Below, one piece after another: positions 1-5,060 of a stretch of 10,714 bases of DNA. The position numbers and the translations under genes were made by a program. Position 1 is the first letter of the stretch, and each line of letters begins with the position of its first letter. The notes beneath the pieces are model-generated. The model was not told where the DNA came from. It made no database searches and saw only the letters and a program-made list of their open reading frames with translations. Origin of the DNA: Crocinitomicaceae bacterium (GTDB lineage Bacteria > Bacteroidota > Bacteroidia > Flavobacteriales_D > Sanyastnellaceae); contig JADLBA010000271.1 in NCBI GenBank assembly GCA_020848015.1, positions 1 through 10,714 on the forward strand, read 5' to 3'.

Positions 1-27
1 ATTTGTGGGGCGAGAGATACTTTACTA

Positions 28-363
28 ATGAAGATGAAAAGATTTGTACTATTCATATTGGTCGTGGTCGGGATAACAGGTGCAGCCAATGCCTTAGGTG
101 ATCCCGTCTCAAGTGCCTTTATCAGTCCTAATCCGGTTGAAGGAAAGGCAGAACTGATGTTTGATGAGCCTCTGGCGGAAAATGTTTCCATTATTGTAAA
201 AGACCTGACAGGAAAAACAGTTTATATGGATCGTCCAGAGATCATCCTTGGCGAGAGTAGGCAGATACCTCTCCAAATAGAATCGCTGAAAAAAGGAATT
301 TATATTCTACAGGTGACTGCAGTCTCAGGAAAAGTAAAAACATTGAGGTTTCACAAAACCTGA
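28..363 (+). CDS. Short secreted protein made almost only of a T9SS type A sorting domain
   Basis: The 111-aa product starts with a Sec signal peptide (residues 1 to about 22: MKMKR, then a hydrophobic run, then an ANA cleavage-like site). The rest resembles the Bacteroidota T9SS C-terminal sorting domain (Por_Secre_tail type): PNPV at 34-37, a beta-strand block with DLTGKTVY at 59-66, LKKGIYILQV at 87-96, and a basic-aromatic end at 104-111 (KTLRFHK plus one T). In this family the C-terminal domain directs passage through the type IX secretion pore and is then removed or anchored to lipid. Here almost no passenger lies between signal peptide and sorting domain (about residues 23-33). It could be a free-standing domain, the remnant of a larger gene, or a small exported protein of this fold. 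A second ATG at codon 3 is a possible start. The promoter lies at or outside the window edge. The family resemblance is clear; the role is unknown. Confidence 0.8.
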   Translation: MKMKRFVLFILVVVGITGAANALGDPVSSAFISPNPVEGKAELMFDEPLAENVSIIVKDLTGKTVYMDRPEIILGESRQIPLQIESLKKGIYILQVTAVSGKVKTLRFHKT

Positions 364-388
364 TGATTCGTTAGAACTTAGTCATCTT

Positions 389-419
389 AGGAAAAAGCCG
401 CTAATTGCGGCTTTTTCCT
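389..419. terminator. Bidirectional intrinsic terminator
   Basis: A perfect stem pairs GGAAAAAGCCGC (390-401) with GCGGCTTTTTCC (407-418) around a TAATT loop; an extra A-T pair at 389/419 makes 13 bp. An A-tract on one arm and a T-tract on the other make it work as a rho-independent terminator on either strand. It sits between two convergent genes, 26 bases after the stop at 363 and 22 bases before the leftward stop at 441, so it probably ends both. Confidence 0.9.
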
Positions 420-440
420 TTATTTTCAATGTTGAGATTA

Positions 441-920
441 TCAAGGCACAATGTTGAATTCGATGACCGATACGGTGAATGAAACAGAGGAGGGCGGGCA
501 AAAGCAGGAATATCCCTGACCATCAAAATATCCTGCCGTGGAGGTACAGTTTACTATATTGCCCTGAAGAACTGCCCCTGCCGGAAGCCATAGAGGAGAA
601 GAGGCGCTGTAGGCAACAGTCACCCCATTGATTTTCAGTTGATTATCGGAGGATGATGGACAGCCCGGATTGGTCACTGTAAAAGAAGTCCAACGAGTAG
701 ATGAGCCATTGCATGACCCCCCGCAACTTCCACTTCCCGAAGATGCGCTGAATTTTGGCGAAGAGGGGGCATAGGCATTCACCACTTTCCAAACTTTTCC
801 TGAGCCAACGGTCTGGGGTGATGCAGATGAAACAAGCAGTACCTGATTGAATTGAAGCGTTCCCTGTGAAAAGCCGGGAAAATAAAAAAGGAGGGAGAAT
901 AGTAGTAAAATAGGTTTCAT
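441..920 (-). CDS. Secreted hypothetical protein with six cysteines
   Basis: The 159-aa product begins with a clear signal peptide (MKPILLLFSLLFYFPGFSQG; cleavage probably near residue 18-20). The mature part is Ser/Gly/Thr/Val rich with alternating hydrophobic residues, as in an all-beta fold. It has LQFNQVLLV at 22-30 and GSGKVWKVVNAY at 39-50, a pattern I associate with uncharacterised exported Bacteroidota proteins (GKVWK motif). A Gly/Ser-rich stretch at 60-74 carries C66 and C70; further cysteines are C87, C125, C139 and C141, so up to three disulfides are possible in the periplasm or outside. No lipobox and no T9SS sorting domain are visible, so periplasmic location or another export route is likely. 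The ATG at 920 fits the signal peptide. It lies 60 bases after the membrane-protein gene on the same strand and could be co-transcribed. Function unknown. Confidence 0.75.
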   Translation of the reverse strand: MKPILLLFSLLFYFPGFSQGTLQFNQVLLVSSASPQTVGSGKVWKVVNAYAPSSPKFSASSGSGSCGGSCNGSSTRWTSFTVTNPGCPSSSDNQLKINGVTVAYSASSPLWLPAGAVLQGNIVNCTSTAGYFDGQGYSCFCPPSSVSFTVSVIEFNIVP

Positions 921-958
921 GGTAATAGTTTAGACCGTAAAGTTACAGAAACATTACC
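921..958 (-). promoter_or_regulatory. Imperfect dyad and candidate promoter just upstream of the secreted-protein gene
   Basis: On the top strand GGTAAT-a-GTTT (921-931) is complementary to AAAC-ATTACC (949-958): ten pairs with one bulged A, 17-base loop. The dyad touches the ATG at 920. The loop holds TAACTTTA read leftward (945-938), one base off the TAnnTTTG consensus, which would put a start near 931. It could be an operator, or an mRNA hairpin covering the ribosome site in read-through transcripts. Both readings are inference. Confidence 0.35.
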
Positions 959-980
959 AAAAAGAGAAAGGAGCGGCGAA

Positions 981-1286
981 TTATTTCTTTTTTAAAAAAC
1001 TTTTTATGAACTCTACTGCAAAAGGCATTACGTAAGTAAACAGCAAGAGAACAACAGGAAATAACCGGTTGGCCCAAGAGTCGGGCGGAGGCCAGCCGCA
1101 CAGAAGAAAGAGACTGCGCCTGATAAAATAGACGGCAATGAGCACAAAGAGCAACCATAGCAATAATCTGGAACGGAAACGACCTTCGCTGAGTTCTATC
1201 CCGTAGCGTAGCAATGGAAAAGCGCCGTAACCCCAAGAAAAAAGAGCAATCAAAAGTACGATGCTGTGTATGATTGTTGTGTTCAA
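981..1286 (-). CDS. Small membrane protein, about three transmembrane segments
   Basis: The 101-aa product is strongly hydrophobic, with likely membrane spans at about residues 5-24, 40-56 and 74-92. Between the first two lies a charged loop (ELSEGRFRSR), between the last two a proline-rich loop (CGWPPPDSWANR), and the end is FLKKK. I do not recognise the family. The frame has no ATG; the start used here is TTG at 1286, which fits the first hydrophobic segment and lies about 20 bases after the start predicted from the TACATTTG box at 1320-1313. A competing frame on the same strand (943-1236) encodes a basic, less membrane-like sequence and is judged a shadow. The gene may form a leftward unit with the secreted-protein gene 60 bases downstream. 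Its 5' end shares the promoter region of the divergent lipoprotein gene. The non-ATG start keeps confidence moderate. Confidence 0.5.
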   Translation of the reverse strand: MNTTIIHSIVLLIALFSWGYGAFPLLRYGIELSEGRFRSRLLLWLLFVLIAVYFIRRSLFLLCGWPPPDSWANRLFPVVLLLFTYVMPFAVEFIKSFLKKK

Positions 1287-1301
1287 CCGGAAATTGTTCG
1301 T

Positions 1302-1309
1302 TATTTTTG
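1302..1309 (+). promoter_or_regulatory. Bacteroidota-type promoter (-7 box) for the small lipoprotein gene
   Basis: TATTTTTG matches TAnnTTTG exactly. A TTG at 1277-1279 with a 22-base spacer can serve as the -33 element. The predicted start near 1316 supports ATG 1326 rather than the in-frame ATG at 1266, which would lie upstream of the transcript. Confidence 0.5.
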
Positions 1310-1312
1310 TTT

Positions 1313-1320
1313 CAAATGTA
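1313..1320 (-). promoter_or_regulatory. Candidate leftward promoter (-7 box) for the small membrane protein gene
   Basis: Read leftward the sequence is TACATTTG, an exact TAnnTTTG match, with a predicted start near 1306 and a 20-base leader before the TTG at 1286. No convincing -33 TTG is seen. The box lies directly beside the rightward one, so the two promoters face and overlap each other. Confidence 0.35.
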
Positions 1321-1325
1321 GAGTG

Positions 1326-1454
1326 ATGAAAAAGTGTACTGGATTTTTTCTGTTCATATTACTTACAATGGTAATTTCATCCTGCTCTGCAGCGCATAAA
1401 AAGAAACACTGCAATACTTGCCCGAAATGGGAAGATCACATTGGGAGGAAGTGA
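1326..1454 (+). CDS. 42-aa predicted lipoprotein with CNTCPKW motif
   Basis: From ATG 1326 the product has a short basic start (MKKC), a hydrophobic core, and a lipobox ISSC with the lipidation cysteine at about residue 20. The mature part is only some 23 residues: SAAHKKKH, then CNTCPKW, then EDHIGRK. After signal peptidase II cleavage it would be a tiny, basic lipid-anchored peptide with a CxxC pair that might bind metal or form a disulfide. An ATG 60 bases upstream (1266) is in frame but precedes the predicted transcription start and spoils the signal peptide. It sits 26 bases before the SprT-like gene on the same strand and is probably co-transcribed with it. I have an unverified recollection of similar tiny Cys-Pro-Lys-Trp lipoproteins in Bacteroidota. 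Role unknown. Confidence 0.65.
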   Translation: MKKCTGFFLFILLTMVISSCSAAHKKKHCNTCPKWEDHIGRK

Positions 1455-1480
1455 AATAAACGGAAAGCGGGACAAGGAAT

Positions 1481-2107
1481 ATGCATCATTCAACGGATTT
1501 GGAAAACGCATTGCGACGGTTTGTTCCAACGGGATCGCTGGTTCGCGTCTGTGAAATTCTTCGCAGGTATCCACATCATCTTGTCATTACGATGCCCCGG
1601 GCGACCAAGCTGGGAGATTTTACCGCCGACAATCGCGGTCAAAGGCATCAGTTGACTGTTAATGGCAACCTCAACCAATATGCTTTTCTCATTACGCTGA
1701 TGCATGAGATGGCGCATCTCATTACCTATATTAACCACAAGGATAATGTGAAGCCGCACGGGGAAGAATGGAAAGAAAATTTTAAAAAAACACTCGGCCC
1801 ATTTTTATCGGATGGAATTTTTCCCGCTGATATTGAGAATGCAGTAAGAAAATACCTTTCCAATCCAGGAGCGGCGACATGTTCAGACATTCATCTTGCG
1901 AAAACGCTTGCGCGGTATGACAGGACGAGTCATCCGAATATCAAATTGCTCGATGATATTCCGGCAAAATCAAGGTTTGTGTATGGCAAGGAAAAAAGAG
2001 TCTTTATAAAAGGTGACAGAATCCGTACCCGTTATCGCTGTGTAGAAGAGAATACGCGGCACGAATACTTGTTCAGTCCTCTTGTCAAAATATGGCACAT
2101 GGGGTGA
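1481..2107 (+). CDS. SprT-like domain zinc metalloprotein
   Basis: The 208-aa product carries the SprT-like zincin signature: HEMAH at 75-79 (HExxH, catalytic Glu76), with KPHGEEWK at 91-98 supplying the likely third zinc ligand His93. Upstream are the conserved KLGDF block (43-47) and an HQLTVNGNLN-like strand (56-65). Eukaryotic SPRTN is a DNA-protein crosslink protease; the bacterial branch is poorly characterised, so a peptidase role is inferred from the fold. The C-terminal part (about 165-208, FVYGKEKRVFIKGDRIRTRY then C187) matches the tail typical of Bacteroidota members and lacks the CxxC pairs of a full zinc ribbon. There is no signal peptide, so it should be cytoplasmic. The ATG at 1481 gives the expected family length. 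It follows the small lipoprotein gene by 26 bases and is probably expressed from the same promoter. Confidence 0.85.
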   Translation: MHHSTDLENALRRFVPTGSLVRVCEILRRYPHHLVITMPRATKLGDFTADNRGQRHQLTVNGNLNQYAFLITLMHEMAHLITYINHKDNVKPHGEEWKENFKKTLGPFLSDGIFPADIENAVRKYLSNPGAATCSDIHLAKTLARYDRTSHPNIKLLDDIPAKSRFVYGKEKRVFIKGDRIRTRYRCVEENTRHEYLFSPLVKIWHMG

Positions 2108-2185
2108 CCTGTGGGTAGTAAGGAAATTAACCTTCTATTGTCATCTAAACTTTATTTCCAAAAAGATTCTATTCTTTACTCTGTT

Positions 2186-2193
2186 TAAGTTTG
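2186..2193 (+). promoter_or_regulatory. Candidate -7 promoter box upstream of mlaE
   Basis: TAAGTTTG is an exact TAnnTTTG match. It ends only six bases before the mlaE ATG at 2200, so transcription would begin at or near the start codon and give a leaderless or almost leaderless mRNA. No good -33 TTG was found at the usual spacing. Confidence 0.4.
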
Positions 2194-2199
2194 TAGCGG

Positions 2200-2943
2200 A
2201 TGAATAGGCTTTATAGTGCCATTGGCCGTTATGCAATTTTGATGTCCAGCGTTTTCAGCCGGCCTGAGAAGGGAAAGGTATATCGCAGGCTGATTCTCGA
2301 TGAGCTGATGAAAATAGGAGTTCAGTCGCTGGGGATCGTTGCATTACTTTCACTTTTTATGGGTGCAGTAGTGACTCTGCAAACTGCTGCGAACATTGAC
2401 AGCGGCTGGATACCTAAGTGGACAATTGGTTTTACTGCGCGACAGACCATGATCCTGGAGTTTTCTTCTACTATGGTATGTCTTATTCTTTCGGGAAAAG
2501 TGGGTTCAAACATCGCCTCTGAGATCGGCACAATGAGGATTACCGAGCAGATTGATGCGCTCGATATTATGGGAGTCAATTCTGCGAGCTATCTCATTCT
2601 TCCAAAAATCATTGCCGCGGTTTTCATATTCCCTTTTATTGTGATTATTTCAATGGTACTTGGTATTGCTGCCGGAGCATTGGTGGGAAGTGCTTCGGGA
2701 GCTATTTCACTGACGGATTTTGAGTATGGTCTTCAATATTATTTTGATCCATTTGATATTATTTACACACTTATCAAATGCGTAGTGTTTGCGTTTATTA
2801 TTACCAGTGTCTCGGCATATCACGGGTATAATACGAGAGGAGGAGCGCTGGAAGTGGGTCAGAGCAGCACTAGGGCAGTGGTATCGAGTATCATCCTTAT
2901 CATGATCTTCAACTATATGCTTACTCAATTGTTGCTGCTATGA
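2200..2943 (+). CDS. mlaE: MlaE-family ABC transporter permease (MCE-type lipid transport)
   Basis: The 247-aa integral inner-membrane protein has the hallmark MlaE/permease block at about 88-135: EFSSTMVCLILSGKVGSN, then ASEIGTMRITEQIDAL, then MGVNSASYLILPK. The conserved C-terminal block GYNTRGGALEVG, then STRAVV, lies at about 209-228. Hydrophobic spans are at about 40-62, 88-105, 136-165, 190-206 and 228-246, and the length is normal. In the Mla system MlaE works with the ATPase MlaF and the MCE protein MlaD to move phospholipids between inner and outer membranes. Here the ATPase gene follows with an ATGA overlap, so the two subunits are translationally coupled. The start at 2200 is supported by the N-terminal amphipathic segment usual in Bacteroidota members (RPEK at 21-24); an internal ATG near 2242 would cut into it. 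The substrate of this particular transporter is not shown by the sequence. Confidence 0.93.
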   Translation: MNRLYSAIGRYAILMSSVFSRPEKGKVYRRLILDELMKIGVQSLGIVALLSLFMGAVVTLQTAANIDSGWIPKWTIGFTARQTMILEFSSTMVCLILSGKVGSNIASEIGTMRITEQIDALDIMGVNSASYLILPKIIAAVFIFPFIVIISMVLGIAAGALVGSASGAISLTDFEYGLQYYFDPFDIIYTLIKCVVFAFIITSVSAYHGYNTRGGALEVGQSSTRAVVSSIILIMIFNYMLTQLLLL

Positions 2944-3704
2944 TAGAGGTGCGTAGTATATCAAAAAGTTTTGGCACTCACCAGGTGCTGAAAAATGTCA
3001 ATGTTTCATTTGAGCCGGGAAAGGTTAATTTTATTATCGGTCGCAGCGGTCAAGGGAAAAGCGTGCTTGCAAAATGTATCGTAGGGCTGATGGAGGTGGA
3101 TCAGGGACAGGTGATGTTTGATGAAAGGAATTTCACGATGATGGATCGCTGGGAGAGAAAAGATGTGAGAAAAGATATCGGGATGTTGTTTCAGGGTTCA
3201 GCACTGTTTGATTCCATGACGGTGGAAGAGAATGTGATGTTTCCGTTGAGAATGTTCAGCAAAGTTCCGGTTTCAGAAATGAGAGAAAGAGCTAGCCATT
3301 GTCTGAAGCGGGTAAACCTTGAGGGAAAAAACAAACTTTATCCCAGCGAACTTTCAGGTGGGATGAAAAAAAGAACCGGTATTGCACGGGCTATTGCGAT
3401 GAATCCAAAATACCTGTTCATTGATGAACCCAACTCGGGCTTAGACCCCCAGACATCCATTGTAATTGATAATCTCGTCAGGGAAATCACGAATGAATAC
3501 AATGTTATTACGGTGGTGATCAGCCATGATATGAATTCTGTGATGGAGATCGGCGACAGGATTAATTTTATATACAACGGAGAGATATGGTGGAAAGGAG
3601 ACAAAAAGGAAATACTGAATACAGATAATCAGGAACTGAACAACTTTGTGTTTCCCTCCCGGTTTATGCAGGAGATACGGGAGGGCTTGCGGCAGATGAA
3701 GTAA
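2940..3704 (+). CDS. mlaF: MlaF-family ABC transporter ATP-binding protein
   Basis: The 254-aa ATPase has every expected nucleotide-binding motif: Walker A GRSGQGKS at 34-41, Q-loop Gln85 in FQGSALFDSMT, signature LSGGM at 138-142 followed by KKRTGIARA, Walker B YLFIDEP at 158-164 with catalytic Glu163, D-loop NSGLDP at 165-170, and H-loop His196 in VVISHDM. The SALFDSMTV sequence after the Q-loop and the LSGGMKKR form are typical of the MlaF/MCE ATPase group rather than of nutrient importers. It would sit on the cytoplasmic face of MlaE and power lipid transfer. Its ATG overlaps the mlaE stop (ATGA). The gene ends 24 bases before the convergent rodA stop. No MCE-domain (MlaD), MlaB or MlaC gene follows, so the periplasmic partners must be encoded elsewhere. 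Confidence 0.93.
   Translation: MIEVRSISKSFGTHQVLKNVNVSFEPGKVNFIIGRSGQGKSVLAKCIVGLMEVDQGQVMFDERNFTMMDRWERKDVRKDIGMLFQGSALFDSMTVEENVMFPLRMFSKVPVSEMRERASHCLKRVNLEGKNKLYPSELSGGMKKRTGIARAIAMNPKYLFIDEPNSGLDPQTSIVIDNLVREITNEYNVITVVISHDMNSVMEIGDRINFIYNGEIWWKGDKKEILNTDNQELNNFVFPSRFMQEIREGLRQMK
3654..3685. repeat. 8-bp perfect inverted repeat at the 3' end of mlaF
   Basis: CCCTCCCG (3654-3661) is the exact inverse complement of CGGGAGGG (3678-3685), with a 16-base loop, all inside the mlaF coding end. GAGGG at 3681-3685 can alternatively pair with CCCTC at 3713-3717, which is followed by TTTTAT, a weak rightward terminator-like arrangement. No other terminator is visible between the convergent mlaF and rodA genes. 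Confidence 0.45.
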
Positions 3705-3728
3705 TGACGATTCCCTCTTTTATATTCA

Positions 3729-5060
3729 TCACCGGAAAATGCTCAGTCGCTCCGCATCGAGCCTTAGCATAATGAATAATAGAAGTGTAAAGCCCATCAG
3801 AGATGATCCTCCATAGCTGAAGAATGGCAGAGGGATTCCGATAATGGGAGCCAGACCGATGACCATTCCCACGTTGATCAGCAGGTGCATGAAGAATATG
3901 CAGGCGACGCAATAGCCGTAAACGCGGGAGAACTGCGACCGTTGGCGTTCTGCCATATTAATGAGTCGGATGATCAGGAAGACAAATAGACCAATGATGA
4001 GAGTACCTCCCCAAAAGCCCCACTCTTCGGCTACTGCGGAAAATATAAAGTCGGTCCACTGTTCCGGGACATAATTGTTTTGAGTCATAGGCCCCTCAAG
4101 ATATCCGCGCCCCAGAAAGCCACCGGAGCCTACAGTAATCTTAGCCATTTCGGAATTATAGTCTGCTCCTTCTCTTTCAACCGGCAGCGACAGCATAACA
4201 TAGATACGTTCTTTGTGGTGTTGTTCCAGAACATTGTCAACGATGTAGCTAACAGAGAAACTGAAAAGAGAACTTGCAAGCACAAATGTTGCAATGATCC
4301 AGTACAGCGGTTTTCGATTGCGCGGGACGATAAAATTTCGCACATACAACCACCAGATAATACCGAGAAGTAGAACGATGAGGATCAGCAGCCATACTCC
4401 GCTTTGTTCACCAACGAATGGAAAATTGATTGACCCGGCACCGCTCACAATACTGAGTACACCGAAAACTATTGCTCCCAAGCCTAATATCAGTACGTTT
4501 CCTGAAAGCCCTTCCCTGTACATGACAAGGATAAAGGCAACAAAGGTCAGTACCGAACCCACATCGGGTTGGAGTAGGATAAGTCCGGCGGGAAAACCAA
4601 TAATTGCTGCTGCGACGAGACGTGTTTTCCATGTTTTGAACTTGGCACCGGAAGAAGCGATGTATTTCGCCAGAAGCAGACCAACACCAATTTTCGAAAA
4701 CTCAGAGGGCTGTATTCCGAAGTCGCCAACACCAAACCAGGCCTTAGCACCGTTGACTTCTTTTCCGACAATCAGCACAAGAACCAGCAGCAGGGTGAAA
4801 AACCCATAGATATAAATCGAGAATTTATTGAAAAAATCACCTTCAACGTAAAGAGTCAGAATTGCTATCAGGAACGATACGATTATCCAGATGAATTGCT
4901 TTCCGTACTCCTGTGAAAAATCAAAAATATTCGGATGTGCATGATCATACGCTGCACTATAAATATTCATCCAGCCAAACACAACAAAAAAGAGGTAAAC
5001 GATGACAGTTATCCAGTCAACACGTTCTACACCTGTATTTTTGAGTTTATTGTTTTTCAC
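3729..5060 (-). CDS. rodA: RodA, SEDS peptidoglycan glycosyltransferase of the elongasome
   Basis: The 443-aa polytopic membrane protein polymerises lipid II into glycan strands with PBP2. SEDS-family marks are GAKAWFG then IQPSEFSK (104-123), LLQPDVGS (162-169), GSGGFLGRGYLEGPMTQ (311-327), PEQWTDFIFSAVAEEWGF (332-349) with the essential Asp at 337, and the C-terminal GIPLPFFSYGGSS (408-420). It is longer than the roughly 370 aa of E. coli RodA; the extra part, about 200-270, contains additional hydrophobic segments and fits the longer Bacteroidota form. The start is GTG at 5060, overlapping the PBP2 stop as GTGA, which suggests coupled translation. This N-terminus places the DWITVIVYL membrane segment directly after a short basic tail, as expected. 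It is the last gene of the leftward shape operon, and its stop faces mlaF. FtsW is a paralogue, but the PBP2/mre context points to RodA. Confidence 0.95.
   Translation of the reverse strand: MKNNKLKNTGVERVDWITVIVYLFFVVFGWMNIYSAAYDHAHPNIFDFSQEYGKQFIWIIVSFLIAILTLYVEGDFFNKFSIYIYGFFTLLLVLVLIVGKEVNGAKAWFGVGDFGIQPSEFSKIGVGLLLAKYIASSGAKFKTWKTRLVAAAIIGFPAGLILLQPDVGSVLTFVAFILVMYREGLSGNVLILGLGAIVFGVLSIVSGAGSINFPFVGEQSGVWLLILIVLLLGIIWWLYVRNFIVPRNRKPLYWIIATFVLASSLFSFSVSYIVDNVLEQHHKERIYVMLSLPVEREGADYNSEMAKITVGSGGFLGRGYLEGPMTQNNYVPEQWTDFIFSAVAEEWGFWGGTLIIGLFVFLIIRLINMAERQRSQFSRVYGYCVACIFFMHLLINVGMVIGLAPIIGIPLPFFSYGGSSLMGFTLLLFIMLRLDAERLSIFR

Noticed and set aside
943..1236. Second leftward ORF overlapping the small membrane protein
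   Set aside because: It has a basic, irregular composition with no coherent membrane or domain pattern, while the overlapping frame gives a clean three-span membrane protein. It is probably a shadow.
1266..1325. Upstream ATG extension of the small lipoprotein
   Set aside because: It would place 20 non-signal residues before the lipobox signal peptide and lies upstream of the predicted transcription start near 1316.
2108..2199. Possible terminator between the SprT-like gene and mlaE
   Set aside because: Only a four-base AAGG/CCTT pairing is seen, with no T-tract. This does not support a terminator.
4294..4809. Long rightward ORF opposite rodA (also 8642-9256 and 9078-9449 opposite mreB)
   Set aside because: These open frames are antisense to highly conserved genes, show no domain or signal, and are explained by the codon use of the true genes.
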